37,926 bases of DNA from HGM04593 sp045646845 (GTDB lineage Bacteria; Bacteroidota; Bacteroidia; Bacteroidales; Bacteroidaceae): contig JAZRLO010000035.1 of the NCBI GenBank assembly GCA_045646845.1, forward strand, positions 1-37,926, written 5' to 3'. Positions 1-8,215 of the stretch are shown here, one piece after another. Below the pieces are notes generated by a model. It saw only the letters and a list, made by a program, of their open reading frames with translations. It made no database searches and was not told the origin of the DNA. Position numbers and translations under genes: made by a program. The stretch's first letter is position 1. The number at the start of each line of letters is the position of its first letter.

Positions 1-1546
1 TTGCCCACTGCTCTCTGTTTGCTGCAAAAGTCTTGAATGGTGCACCGTTGAGGTCAACGAGAGCCTTCTGGATAACAGGCTTCATCTCGCCGTGACGACG
101 CTCCATGTTCATCATCATTGTGATGGGGATACCACCTGCAACCCACTCGGCAGCAGGAGCTGTTGTGTTGCGTACTGATGACATGTAACCGGTCTTGCCT
201 GCAGCGATGAGCTGTGAGGCGTTGTAACCGAGTGCATAGCAGTAGTCAGCATCGTAGTTTGATGGAGCTGCGCAACGGCCCTCGTAACCGAAGAAGTGGT
301 GCTGAGCGTTGAACTTGCCGTTGTACTTGCCCTCTGCCTTCCATGCAGCGAGCTTGTTCGCAACCATTTCCGAGAGCAACTTCTCTGTCTCGATGAGAGA
401 TACCTGAACGTTGCCGTGGGGGTCGCGGTCCATTGTCAACTGACGTGCAACACCTGCGGGGAGGCTTGCATAGACAGCTGCATTGTCGCTTGAGAGCTGG
501 TCGATGATGTACTGACGCTGCTCCTCGGGAGCTACTGCGTTGTACTCCTCGCCCTTGTGTGCCAACAGGTCGTTAAGCTCAGCGATAAGAGCTTTCATTG
601 CAGGAACGAACTCGATGAGACCCTCGGGGATGAGGACTGTTCCGAAGTTGTTGCCATTGGCAGCGCGGTCAGCGACAGCCTGAGCGATTGATGTAACGAT
701 GTTGTCGAGTGAAAGTGCCTTCTGCTCAACCTCCTCTGAGATGATGCAGTAGTTGGGCTGTGTCTGCAATGCGCACTCAAGAGCGATGTGTGAAGCCGAA
801 CGGCCCATCAGTTTAATGAAGTGCCAGTACTTCTGTGCTGAGTTACAGTCGCGCTGGATGTTACCGATAACCTCTGAATAAACCTTACATGCTGTGTCGA
901 AACCGAAAGATGTCTCAATGTAAGCGTTCTTCAAGTCACCGTCGATAGTCTTTGGACAGCCGATAACCTGAACACCTGTGTTCTTTGCAGCATAGTACTC
1001 GGCGAGCACGCATGCGTTTGTGTTGGAGTCGTCACCACCGATGATTACGAGAGCCTTGATGTCGAGTTCCTTTATAATCTCGAGGCCCTTGTCGAACTGC
1101 TCTGTCTTCTCGAGTTTTGTGCGGCCTGAACCGATGATGTCGAAACCGCCAGTGTTGCGGTACTCATCCATAAGTTCTGCTGTGATTTCCATATACTTGT
1201 GGTCAACCAAACCGCCGGGACCCATGAGGAAACCATAGAGACGGCTGTTCGGGTTAAGCTTCTTGACACCGTCGAACAGACCTGCAATTACATTATGTCC
1301 GCCGGGAGCCTGTCCGCCAGATAGGATTACGCCGACATTGATTGCCGGGTACTCTTTCTCCTCGCCGCCCTTCTCGAATGTAACGATGGGCAGACCATAG
1401 GTGTTGGGGAACATGGCCTTGATGGCCTCCTGGTCAGCAACGGATTCTGTCGCTGCGCCTTCACACAATTTTACAGTACCTGTCAATGCCAGGGGAAGTT
1501 TGGGCTGGTATGCGGCCCTTGCTTTCTGCAATGCGCTGATTTTCAT
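1..1546 (-). CDS. pfp: PPi-dependent phosphofructokinase (partial, C-terminus off the window)
   Basis: Diphosphate--fructose-6-phosphate 1-phosphotransferase, the reversible glycolytic enzyme that uses pyrophosphate instead of ATP. About 515 codons are visible from the ATG whose complement lies at 1544-1546; the 3' end runs off the left edge. Long-form Bacteroidetes PFPs are about 550 aa, so roughly 35 residues are missing. Visible PFK motifs are GGQAPGG (about residues 77-83), GGDDS (about 170-174) and PKTIDGD (about 198-204). In this family an Asp after GGD and a Lys before TIDGD mark PPi-dependent rather than ATP-dependent enzymes; both are present. It is transcribed alone toward the left edge and is divergent from the small gene at 1753. 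No convincing -7/-33 promoter pair was found in the gap. The identification is secure from the motif set and the collinear length. Confidence 0.95.
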   Translation of the reverse strand, partial: MKISALQKARAAYQPKLPLALTGTVKLCEGAATESVADQEAIKAMFPNTYGLPIVTFEKGGEEKEYPAINVGVILSGGQAPGGHNVIAGLFDGVKKLNPNSRLYGFLMGPGGLVDHKYMEITAELMDEYRNTGGFDIIGSGRTKLEKTEQFDKGLEIIKELDIKALVIIGGDDSNTNACVLAEYYAAKNTGVQVIGCPKTIDGDLKNAYIETSFGFDTACKVYSEVIGNIQRDCNSAQKYWHFIKLMGRSASHIALECALQTQPNYCIISEEVEQKALSLDNIVTSIAQAVADRAANGNNFGTVLIPEGLIEFVPAMKALIAELNDLLAHKGEEYNAVAPEEQRQYIIDQLSSDNAAVYASLPAGVARQLTMDRDPHGNVQVSLIETEKLLSEMVANKLAAWKAEGKYNGKFNAQHHFFGYEGRCAAPSNYDADYCYALGYNASQLIAAGKTGYMSSVRNTTAPAAEWVAGGIPITMMMNMERRHGEMKPVIQKALVDLNGAPFKTFAANREQWA

Positions 1547-1752
1547 AAATTCAATATATATTAATAATTGGTTGATTCAAACTATTGGCAAATTTCGCTT
1601 TTTTTATTGGATTAAAAAAATGCTTTTCTCTATTTTTGTTCATATTTGTACCAATAATCCACATTTGCTCCTGTAGAGTTGTTTTTTTAAGATAAAATCC
1701 ATATCTTTACGGAAATTATCTAATGATTGTTTAACCGCTAAACTTAACAGCA

Positions 1753-2028
1753 ATGGCAAGCAGAAAAAATTTGAAGAAGGTGATAACTTTCGTGGTGGAT
1801 GAGTTGGCAACAGAGGCTTTTCTTGTGTCTTATGACGCAAAGGGCGATACTGCTGCATGGGTTGATCTTTTCAACAGGATCTTCGCGCTCAACAACGATT
1901 ATATAGCTCGCGTAAGCCATGTAGAACCCGGAATGCCCGCGAAGAAATATTTCGACGCGCTGTGCGATTCCTTCAACAAGGACGCCAAGGCCATCATGGC
2001 CGAAATCGCGGAGCTCTCCAAGGCTTGA
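1753..2028 (+). CDS. Small hypothetical protein (91 aa)
   Basis: A 91-aa acidic/helical protein beginning MASRKNLKK and ending with a predicted amphipathic helix (KAIMAEIAELSKA). It has no signal peptide, membrane segment or cysteine cluster. I recall similar 90-aa hypothetical proteins in Bacteroidales genomes, but I cannot assign a function. A weak promoter-like pair lies upstream (TTG at 1679-1681 and TATCTTTA at 1702-1709, 20 bp apart). A stem-loop directly after the stop suggests the gene is a single transcription unit. Codon use looks like the flanking genes. The reading frame is probably real because it starts shortly after a plausible promoter and ends before a terminator. Confidence 0.7.
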   Translation: MASRKNLKKVITFVVDELATEAFLVSYDAKGDTAAWVDLFNRIFALNNDYIARVSHVEPGMPAKKYFDALCDSFNKDAKAIMAEIAELSKA

Positions 2029-2048
2029 TGCCGGCTCTGCTGAATCTT

Positions 2049-2080
2049 ATATGCCCTGTGGTGACGCAGGGCATATTTAT
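2049..2080 (+). terminator. Stem-loop after the 91-aa gene
   Basis: A 10-bp stem (2049-2058 with 2067-2076, containing ATGCCCTG/CAGGGCAT) with an 8-nt loop is followed by an AT-rich run. It sits 20 nt after the stop of the upstream small gene and 28 nt before the next ATG. The T-run is poor, so termination efficiency is uncertain. Confidence 0.5.
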
Positions 2081-2107
2081 ATCTGCAAACCGTAACAGAA
2101 TACCATA

Positions 2108-5032
2108 ATGCGAAAAAAGATTATACTTCTCGCTTTGTCGGTCCTGTGTGCGCTTCCTCTGTATGCGCAGACTGTCGATAAAGGCACAGCTGACGACATA
2201 TCACGCTATTTCAAGAAATACAAATCCTCAAGGAGCGAGGTTTATAATCCCGGGCTTGAAAAGCGCAAGAACAATATTGTCCTGGATAAGGATTCCAAAA
2301 CGGTGACCCTCTATTGCAACGAGTCCTTTGCCGGGCAACCGTTCACGCAGGGTGTGGTGGATACCATATACAGTGATATAAAAAAAATGCTTCCGCGTGA
2401 ATACCGCAAATACAAAATCAAGGTGATGTATAACGGTGTTTCCATAGATGAACGTGTCCCTAATATTTATCGAAAGAAAAATGTTGACAAAACTCGTCTT
2501 TGGGGAAGAGACGAATACAAAGGGGAACCGTGGACTGCTAACGCGTCACGCCCTTATAAGATAAATTCCGGTCTTTCAGGCCGTCATCTTGCGTTATGGC
2601 AGAGTCATGGACGCTACTACAAGAATGTGAAGGATGCCTGGGTGTGGCAACGTCCGGCCCTCTATTGTACAACGGAAGACCTTTTTACACAGTCAATTGT
2701 TGTTCCCTTCCTGGCTCCCATGCTGGAGAATGCCGGAGCTACGCTTTTTATGCCGCGCGAACGTGACTGGCAACCGAATTGTGTCATCGTTGACAACGAT
2801 TTGAGGGTTGCCGGTGCCATATACTCCGAAAAGGGTTCCAAAAGTTATTCATGGAAGGCTCTCCAGCGCGGATATGCCCACAAGAAAGAGACGTACGTCG
2901 ATGGGGAAAATCCCTTCACGATGGGTACTGCACGTTCCGTGAAGAGTTCCGATGGCAGCAAGCGCAAGTTGGCATCCGCGGTCTGGACTCCTGATATTCC
3001 GTCAGACGGAGATTATGCCGTGTATGTCTCCTACAAGACTTTGGAGAACTCCGTTCCCGATGCGCACTATACGGTCAACCATAGTGGCGGAAGCACTACA
3101 TTTCTGGTGAACCAGCAGATGGGTGGCAGCACTTGGGTATATCTGGGGACATTCCATTTCAGGGCCGGTGATGGGCAGAATGTGACTTTGACGAACAAGA
3201 GTGCCCATAATGGTGTAGTCACTGCCGATGCCGTTCGCTTCGGTGGAGGAATGGGTAATGTGAAGCGCGGTCCTTCGGGCAAGAAGAGCGGCCTGCCGCG
3301 GTATCTTGAGGGTGCGAGGTACAGTATGCAACTCAGCGGTTTCCCGTATGAGGTATATGCCAGCCATAAGGGCGAGGATGACTACAAGGAAGATATTAAT
3401 GCGCGTTCCAATGCCGTGAACTATCTCTCTGGAGGTTCTGTGTATAATCCTGACACTGTTGGTCTCAAGGTACCGTTGGAATTCTCTTTGGGTTTCCATT
3501 CCGATGCTGGTTATTTCGGTTCGGACAAGGTGTATGGTTCTCTCGGTATAGTTACTACAAAGAGAAACGACGGTAAGGTCCGTTCAGGAAAGTCGAGATA
3601 TATGTCGCGTGACTTTATGTCGTTGGCACTCAATGAGATTCAGGAGGATCTTACGGTGCGTTATGGCGACCGTTGGCGTGTGCGCGGAATACTTGACCGC
3701 AACTATAGCGAAAGCCGTATGCCCGATATTCCGTCTGTCATAATCGAGTCGCTCTCGCATGAGAACTATTATGATATGGTATATGGTCACGATCCAGATT
3801 TCAAGTTTACGTTCGCGCGTGCGCTCTACAAGTCATATCTCAAGCATTTGAGCTATGTGCATGACGGAGAGTATGTCGTGCAGCCTTTGCCGGTAAGTTC
3901 ACTCTCGCTGACTGTTTCCGAAGACGACAAGTCTGTAAGGCTGCGTTGGGTACCGGTCGATGATCCTCAGGAACCTACGGCAAAACCCGACCGCTTTGTG
4001 GTTTATACAAGAGTTAATGACGGCGGATATGACAATGGAACTGTTGTTGACAAGACATATTGCAATATAAAGATAGAAAAGGGAAATATCTACAGTTTTA
4101 AGGTCTGTGCGTTGAACGATGGCGGCCAGAGCCTTCCTTCCGAAGAGTTGTCCGTGGGGCTTGTGAAGAACGAGAAGGGACGGGTGCTTGTCGTCAACGG
4201 TTTCCATCGCCTGAGCGGTCCAAAGGCGTTCTCGAATTCTTCGGACCGCGGTTTTGATCTGGTTGCCGATCCGGGTGTTCCATATATGCATACCCCGGAA
4301 TATTGCGGTGCCCAGCGTGAATTTGCCTACAAAGGGCTTCCCGAAGGCACCAGCCCCGGTGTCAGCGGCAGCGAATATGAGGGTATGCTCGCTGCCGGCA
4401 ACACTTTTGATTACCCATATACACACGGCAAAGCTCTTGTCGCCAACGGCTACAGTTTTGTATCGTGCGGTACTGAGTCGGTGATGCGCGGCATGGTGGA
4501 TATGACAAAATTCAGGCTTGTTGACCTTATTCTCGGTGTGGAAAAACAGGGCGGCGACGGTTCATATTTAGGCTATAAACATCCATACAAGACTTTCCCG
4601 GCGGAACTGCAGGAGAAAATACGAAAGTATTGCAAGTCGGGTGGCTGTATATTCGTGAGTGGTGCGCATATTGCCAGTGATATGAAAGACAACAAGGATG
4701 ACCATAAATTCATTAAGGAGGTGCTGCATTATGACTTCAACGGTGTGGCCGATGAACTTTCGGGAAATTTGGTTACGGGTTCCGGCGCAAAAATGAGGTT
4801 TTCACGCGCTCTTAACGAGAAGTGCTATGCGGTTCCGTGTCCCGACGAACTTCTTCCTGTAGGTGATGCCTTCGTGTCGTTTGTCTTTGAAGATGACCGT
4901 AAGAGTGCCGGTATAGCATATAAAGGAAAATATAAAGTCATAGCCACAAGTATTCCTTTCGAGGCTGTGACCAGTGAAAGCCAGCGCGAGAAACTCATGG
5001 GTGCGGTCATGCGTTTCCTTGGAGGCAAATGA
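2108..5032 (+). CDS. Secreted amidase-like protein with golvesin-like and FnIII domains (974 aa)
   Basis: The N-terminal signal peptide (residues 1-21, ending LYAQ) predicts export. The core resembles a zinc N-acetylmuramoyl-L-alanine amidase (Amidase_3 type). Candidate ligands are His167 (QSHG), Glu190 (TTED) and His464 (FHSDAG), with a candidate catalytic Glu547 (IIESLSHEN). The usual continuous fold is interrupted by about 130 residues (245-378) that resemble the golvesin/xanthan-lyase C-terminal domain, a likely carbohydrate-binding module. An FnIII-like domain follows at about 593-685. A C-terminal alpha/beta domain (about 690-974) resembles glutamine-amidotransferase or flavodoxin-like folds. 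Related Bacteroidales proteins are usually annotated 'golvesin C-terminal-like domain-containing' or 'xanthan lyase'. Peptidoglycan or surface-glycan cleavage is my inference. It is convergent with the membrane genes that follow, with only 7 bp between stops. Confidence 0.8.
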   Translation: MRKKIILLALSVLCALPLYAQTVDKGTADDISRYFKKYKSSRSEVYNPGLEKRKNNIVLDKDSKTVTLYCNESFAGQPFTQGVVDTIYSDIKKMLPREYRKYKIKVMYNGVSIDERVPNIYRKKNVDKTRLWGRDEYKGEPWTANASRPYKINSGLSGRHLALWQSHGRYYKNVKDAWVWQRPALYCTTEDLFTQSIVVPFLAPMLENAGATLFMPRERDWQPNCVIVDNDLRVAGAIYSEKGSKSYSWKALQRGYAHKKETYVDGENPFTMGTARSVKSSDGSKRKLASAVWTPDIPSDGDYAVYVSYKTLENSVPDAHYTVNHSGGSTTFLVNQQMGGSTWVYLGTFHFRAGDGQNVTLTNKSAHNGVVTADAVRFGGGMGNVKRGPSGKKSGLPRYLEGARYSMQLSGFPYEVYASHKGEDDYKEDINARSNAVNYLSGGSVYNPDTVGLKVPLEFSLGFHSDAGYFGSDKVYGSLGIVTTKRNDGKVRSGKSRYMSRDFMSLALNEIQEDLTVRYGDRWRVRGILDRNYSESRMPDIPSVIIESLSHENYYDMVYGHDPDFKFTFARALYKSYLKHLSYVHDGEYVVQPLPVSSLSLTVSEDDKSVRLRWVPVDDPQEPTAKPDRFVVYTRVNDGGYDNGTVVDKTYCNIKIEKGNIYSFKVCALNDGGQSLPSEELSVGLVKNEKGRVLVVNGFHRLSGPKAFSNSSDRGFDLVADPGVPYMHTPEYCGAQREFAYKGLPEGTSPGVSGSEYEGMLAAGNTFDYPYTHGKALVANGYSFVSCGTESVMRGMVDMTKFRLVDLILGVEKQGGDGSYLGYKHPYKTFPAELQEKIRKYCKSGGCIFVSGAHIASDMKDNKDDHKFIKEVLHYDFNGVADELSGNLVTGSGAKMRFSRALNEKCYAVPCPDELLPVGDAFVSFVFEDDRKSAGIAYKGKYKVIATSIPFEAVTSESQREKLMGAVMRFLGGK

Positions 5033-5039
5033 TTCTGTA

Positions 5040-5453
5040 TTAACGGCGTCTGAAATACCGTATTATGGCAGCCTGGGCAATTATGCACCAGGCTGCTGTC
5101 ATTATCAGCCCGGCTACGGACAGTAAATATCCGGCAACCGATACGGTCAGTGCTGTTATTGTGACTGCCAGTGAACGCATGATTGCAGTTTCTGTATTCG
5201 TTGAAACGCAAATGCTTTCACATATGAGTATCCCTGTAATGTATGCCCACAGTGCGGCAAGCGATACGCCGTTTATGCCGAGGCTCTCCCCTGCAATTTC
5301 ATGCAGGAGTTCCTTGCTCCCCAAAACAGCTCCGCCGAAGAATGTGAATTGCAGCATGGCGGTCGCGAAGTAGCGGTTGCTTTCGCTCTTCTGGCCGAAC
5401 AGTCTCTTTTCGACGGTGTTGAACCATGCCAATATCGTTTCTGTAAGGGTCAT
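5040..5453 (-). CDS. Hypothetical integral membrane protein (137 aa)
   Basis: Starts MTLTETILAWFNTVEKRLFGQK, then has about three to four hydrophobic segments (around residues 30-45, 58-77, 90-112 and 113-130) and ends in the basic tail IRYFRRR. The basic tail would favour a cytoplasmic C-terminus. No family was recognised. Its ATG lies 3 nt after the stop of the upstream membrane gene, so the two are almost certainly co-transcribed and perhaps translationally coupled. It converges on the amidase-like gene. Confidence 0.75.
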   Translation of the reverse strand: MTLTETILAWFNTVEKRLFGQKSESNRYFATAMLQFTFFGGAVLGSKELLHEIAGESLGINGVSLAALWAYITGILICESICVSTNTETAIMRSLAVTITALTVSVAGYLLSVAGLIMTAAWCIIAQAAIIRYFRRR

Positions 5454-5456
5454 ATA

Positions 5457-6254
5457 TTAAAGTTCCATTAAAAGGTGAGCATTCCTGTATATCAGTGCAA
5501 GTCCCTGTATTACAAGATACGATGCTATTGCTATCGCGGCCATGTATCTGTTGAACGGGGAATATGCAGCTTCTGTACCGGGCGTTGTCTCATGTGAGTT
5601 TCCGTATAGCTCCGAGTGGCACATTTTCCACATTGCAGTACCCCGTAGTATGTTCCAGAGAATCGCAAATAGCACGTAAAGAAAGGTGTGGTCGAGAAGC
5701 AGGGTGCCGTTGTTTTCCAATTGCGGAATATACCGTTGCCAGGTCATTGCATAAAAGGCGACGAAACTCATTGTGTACTGCATCGGTATGAATATCATCA
5801 CCGCTTTTTCTTTCTTGTCAAGCTTCGGGTGTGAAAGAATCAGTGACCAGGCATAGCAGCATGCTATGGTGCTTATCAACAATATGGTGCTTCCTATGGC
5901 GTCCGATTCGGCTGAACGTCCCTCCGGTATTAAGAACATGTATCCATAGTAGGCCAGAGTGTAGAGTTCACATGAAAGCAGTATTCCTGTTGCCGTGCGT
6001 ATGGCCCGGCCTGCGGAGTGTCTCAATAGTATGATGTATGCTGTTGCCGACAATCCTGCACCTATGATGATATTCATGAGTCTTGCGCGGAACTCCTGAA
6101 CTTCATCCTCTCCAGGTATCAGTGAAGCTGCGCTCCCGGTAATCCATCCTCCTGCATCAAGAACGGAGAATGCTATGGGGAATATGAGAAAGAGCGCGGC
6201 CACTCTTCTGTAGTCGGCTCGTCCTGTATGTCTCTTTGCCTGTTCCTGTTCCAT
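5457..6254 (-). CDS. Hypothetical multi-pass membrane protein (265 aa)
   Basis: A 265-aa protein with a short charged N-terminus (MEQEQAKRHTGRADYRR) and about six or seven hydrophobic helices. Loops of note are the acidic GEDEVQEFRAR near residue 50 and a lysine-rich HPKLDKKEK loop near residue 145. No transporter or enzyme motif was recognised. It is the first gene of a two-gene membrane operon with the 137-aa protein. A TATATTTG element on the minus strand at 6298-6305 lies 44 nt upstream of the start and is a good candidate -7 box. A partner complex with the downstream protein is possible but not shown by the sequence. Confidence 0.75.
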   Translation of the reverse strand: MEQEQAKRHTGRADYRRVAALFLIFPIAFSVLDAGGWITGSAASLIPGEDEVQEFRARLMNIIIGAGLSATAYIILLRHSAGRAIRTATGILLSCELYTLAYYGYMFLIPEGRSAESDAIGSTILLISTIACCYAWSLILSHPKLDKKEKAVMIFIPMQYTMSFVAFYAMTWQRYIPQLENNGTLLLDHTFLYVLFAILWNILRGTAMWKMCHSELYGNSHETTPGTEAAYSPFNRYMAAIAIASYLVIQGLALIYRNAHLLMEL

Positions 6255-6297
6255 GGATAGGTGTTTTTTCTCTGCGTGCGAATCCTTGTGCCGGCCG

Positions 6298-6305
6298 CAA
6301 ATATA
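6298..6305 (-). promoter_or_regulatory. -7 box for the membrane operon
   Basis: TATATTTG on the minus strand fits the Bacteroidetes -7 consensus TAnnTTTG. It is 44 nt upstream of the 265-aa gene. No exact TTTG occurs 19 bp further upstream, so only the -7 element is supported. Confidence 0.5.
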
Positions 6306-6429
6306 CGAAACAAAACAGATAAACGGTATGTTCTTATTTACTTAATTGTTTTTGTAATGCCGTAATCCGCTGTTTATGCTCCGAAAAAGAGGAAAGAAAC
6401 GAAAATGGCATAAATTAAAGCCTCAAAAC

Positions 6430-6460
6430 TTTGCCATTCTAAAAAAAAAGAGTAATTTTG
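6430..6460 (+). promoter_or_regulatory. rpmH promoter (TTTG-N19-TAATTTTG)
   Basis: TTTG at 6430-6433, exactly 19 bp, then TAATTTTG at 6453-6460: a perfect match to the Bacteroidetes primary-sigma consensus. The start codon of rpmH is 56 nt downstream of the -7 box, leaving an AT-rich 5' leader of about 50 nt. Confidence 0.8.
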
Positions 6461-6515
6461 CAAGCTGAATGGCAAAACTACGTATTTGACTAAAAACATA
6501 TAAAAATATAAGACG

Positions 6516-6677
6516 ATGAAAAGAACATTCCAACCCTCTAACAGAAAGAGAAAGAACAAGCACGGTTTCCGTGAGAGAATGGCTACAAAGAATGGCCGCC
6601 GCGTATTGGCAGCTCGTCGCGCTAAGGGACGTGCTAAGTTGACCGTTTCTGACGAGTACAACGGAAAGAAGAAGTAA
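6516..6677 (+). CDS. rpmH: 50S ribosomal protein L34
   Basis: A 53-aa, highly basic protein beginning MKRTFQPSNRKRKNKHGF and containing the invariant L34 stretch RMATKNGRRVLAARRAKGR. It is a structural protein of the large ribosomal subunit. The length is normal for Bacteroidetes, where the C-terminus extends slightly (LTVSDEYNGKKK) beyond the 46-aa E. coli protein. It is isolated here as a single-gene unit between a consensus promoter and a strong terminator. It is not next to rnpA/dnaA, as in many other bacteria. The identification is certain from sequence recognition. Confidence 0.98.
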   Translation: MKRTFQPSNRKRKNKHGFRERMATKNGRRVLAARRAKGRAKLTVSDEYNGKKK

Positions 6678-6697
6678 TTGCTTTTGCAACTACATAA

Positions 6698-6728
6698 ACA
6701 AAGCCGAGTTTTCACTCGGCTTTGTTTG
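6698..6728 (+). terminator. rpmH intrinsic terminator
   Basis: An 11-bp perfect stem (6698-6708 pairing with 6715-6725, core AAAGCCGAG/CTCGGCTTT) with a 6-nt loop and a T-rich tail, 20 nt after the rpmH stop. It could also act on leftward transcripts because the A-rich and T-rich flanks are symmetric. Confidence 0.85.
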
Positions 6729-6815
6729 TTTTGTATTGTCATGCTCCGGCTTAGGGTCGGGAAGTGGCAAAGTCCGGGGACATAAATAACTCTCGCTTTC
6801 GCTCGACGTTGTATT

Positions 6816-7133
6816 CTATGGCTGTTCTCGACCTTTTTGTTTCCGCGGTTTCCTGCTTATGCTGTCGTTATGTATCTTTATTGCAAACACAATTATACTG
6901 CATGTACATGTGACCGCATTCGTTATCACCATGGACCATATGACGTTGGGCTGGTGTACCAGTCCCTGCAACACAAATGCGAAAGCTCCTATCCCCATCA
7001 ACAGGAATGCCGGAACCGAAATCCCTTCGGTGTTGCGCGTGCGTATTGTGGTAATTGCCTGCGGCAGGAATCCCAATATAAGCCCAAGGCTTGCTACGTA
7101 GCCGCATATAGTGTAAATGACGTTCTGTTCCAT
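6816..7133 (-). CDS. SemiSWEET family sugar transporter
   Basis: The chosen start gives MEQNVIYTICGYVASLG, a 105-aa protein. An upstream in-frame ATG (7208) would add a lysine-rich, non-hydrophobic stretch that does not fit the family. SemiSWEETs are three-helix half-transporters that dimerise to move sugars down a gradient. Three hydrophobic helices are visible (about 5-25, 40-60 and 65-87), with the PQ-loop motif GFLPQAITTIRTRNTEGIS after helix 1. The C-terminus is basic and soluble (SRKPRKQKGREQP). It lies downstream of the BASS transporter on the same strand with a gap of about 110 nt, so it may be read through from it. Confidence 0.88.
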   Translation of the reverse strand: MEQNVIYTICGYVASLGLILGFLPQAITTIRTRNTEGISVPAFLLMGIGAFAFVLQGLVHQPNVIWSMVITNAVTCTCSIIVFAIKIHNDSISRKPRKQKGREQP

Positions 7134-7242
7134 CTCTTTTTTTATTATATTAATGTACGGAACGTGTGTTTTGTTGCCCGACTTGCGCTTTTTATTTCGT
7201 GTCGGCATGTGAACAAGGTGGCGACTGCGGTTGCTTGTAATG

Positions 7243-8103
7243 TCACTTGCCGCTCTTTCTTCTTATGAGATAGACATAAGTCAGCAGTATTACATTCATG
7301 AGCAATGCGTAAATTATTGCCGGCAGTGCCATCTCTCCACTGTTGAATATGAATGGTGACGATGCAATCGCTATAGCTTGTGCTGCATTCTGCATGGCTA
7401 CTTCAATGACAATAGTTCGCCTCGTTGCAGCATCGTTGCCAGCCGTGCGTGATAATAGCGAACTGCCGCCCATCGCAAGCAGGATAAGAAGGGCTGTGGA
7501 TGTGCCGAGTATCGCGATGTTTTCGTATATTTCGTTCGTGTATTGCAGGAAGAATACCAATGCCAATGTCATTAGTGCCGGAAATGCAATCTTTCCAAGT
7601 GCCTTGTTGACTTTTTTCGCGTTTTCAGGGCTTACCTTCCTTAGCGCAACTCCCAAAAGTATCGGTACGAAAAGCAGTACGATATTCTGGACTATAAGTT
7701 TGCCGACAGGCAGTACTATTGTCTCTCCGCTGTTTATTGACACGAACCGGGCCGTGAATGCCATTATCGCAGGTAGGGTGAACAGTGTTATGATGCTGCT
7801 TAGTGCGGTGAGTGTTACCGAAAGTGCAACATTGCCTTTTGCAAGCATGGAGAAGACATTTGAAGAACTGCCTCCCGGGCAGCATGCGACAAGTACAAGG
7901 CCCATGAAATATACGGCCGGCAGGTCAAGTGCCCAACCGATGGCGAATGCAATGGCCGGCAACAGCAAAATCTGTCCAGCCAATCCTGCCAGCACTGCTA
8001 ATGGTGCTTTGACCACTCCAATGAATGCCTTGCGGTCAAGCTCGGTTCCAAGAAGGAACATGAGCACAACAAGTATGGGTATTACGATGAATATGCTGTT
8101 CAT
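7243..8103 (-). CDS. BASS-family bile acid:sodium symporter-like transporter
   Basis: A 286-aa integral membrane protein with about nine to ten hydrophobic helices. Family signatures are visible: CCPGGSSSNVFSMLAKGNVALSV near residue 75 and EVAMQNAAQAIAIA near residue 235. These match the two crossing, discontinuous-helix sites that bind sodium and substrate in BASS proteins (ASBT-NM/YocS type). Despite the family name, bacterial members carry varied organic anions such as pantoate or other keto acids. The substrate here cannot be read from sequence. It is probably inner-membrane, followed by the SemiSWEET gene and preceded by a repeat that separates it from prmA. Confidence 0.9.
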   Translation of the reverse strand: MNSIFIVIPILVVLMFLLGTELDRKAFIGVVKAPLAVLAGLAGQILLLPAIAFAIGWALDLPAVYFMGLVLVACCPGGSSSNVFSMLAKGNVALSVTLTALSSIITLFTLPAIMAFTARFVSINSGETIVLPVGKLIVQNIVLLFVPILLGVALRKVSPENAKKVNKALGKIAFPALMTLALVFFLQYTNEIYENIAILGTSTALLILLAMGGSSLLSRTAGNDAATRRTIVIEVAMQNAAQAIAIASSPFIFNSGEMALPAIIYALLMNVILLTYVYLIRRKSGK

Positions 8104-8173
8104 GTGTTAGTTCTGTTTCCTGTTTTATTCCTTCTCTATTATTCAAGAGGAGGGGCTCGCCGGTGCTGCGCTT

Positions 8174-8215
8174 GACCTGCCGCGAATGAACTACCGATAA
8201 AACCGCGGTTTTATC
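8174..8215. repeat. Dispersed repeat copy with palindrome over the prmA stop
   Basis: A GACC..CCGC.AATGAACT..CCGATAA sequence followed by a spacerless 20-bp palindrome (8196-8215, core CCGCGG) that overlaps the prmA stop codon. A related copy with the same order of words is at 20064-20113. For the minus-strand prmA transcript the palindrome could act as a terminator hairpin. Confidence 0.6.

Noticed and set aside
1560..1752. Candidate -7/-33 pair for pfp in the divergent gap
   Set aside because: The only TAGTTTG-like word is one base short of the TAnnTTTG spacing and lacks a -33 partner.
7343..8110. 255-codon plus-strand frame opposite the BASS gene
   Set aside because: It is antisense to a motif-bearing transporter; its hydrophobic look is the complement of membrane-helix codons.
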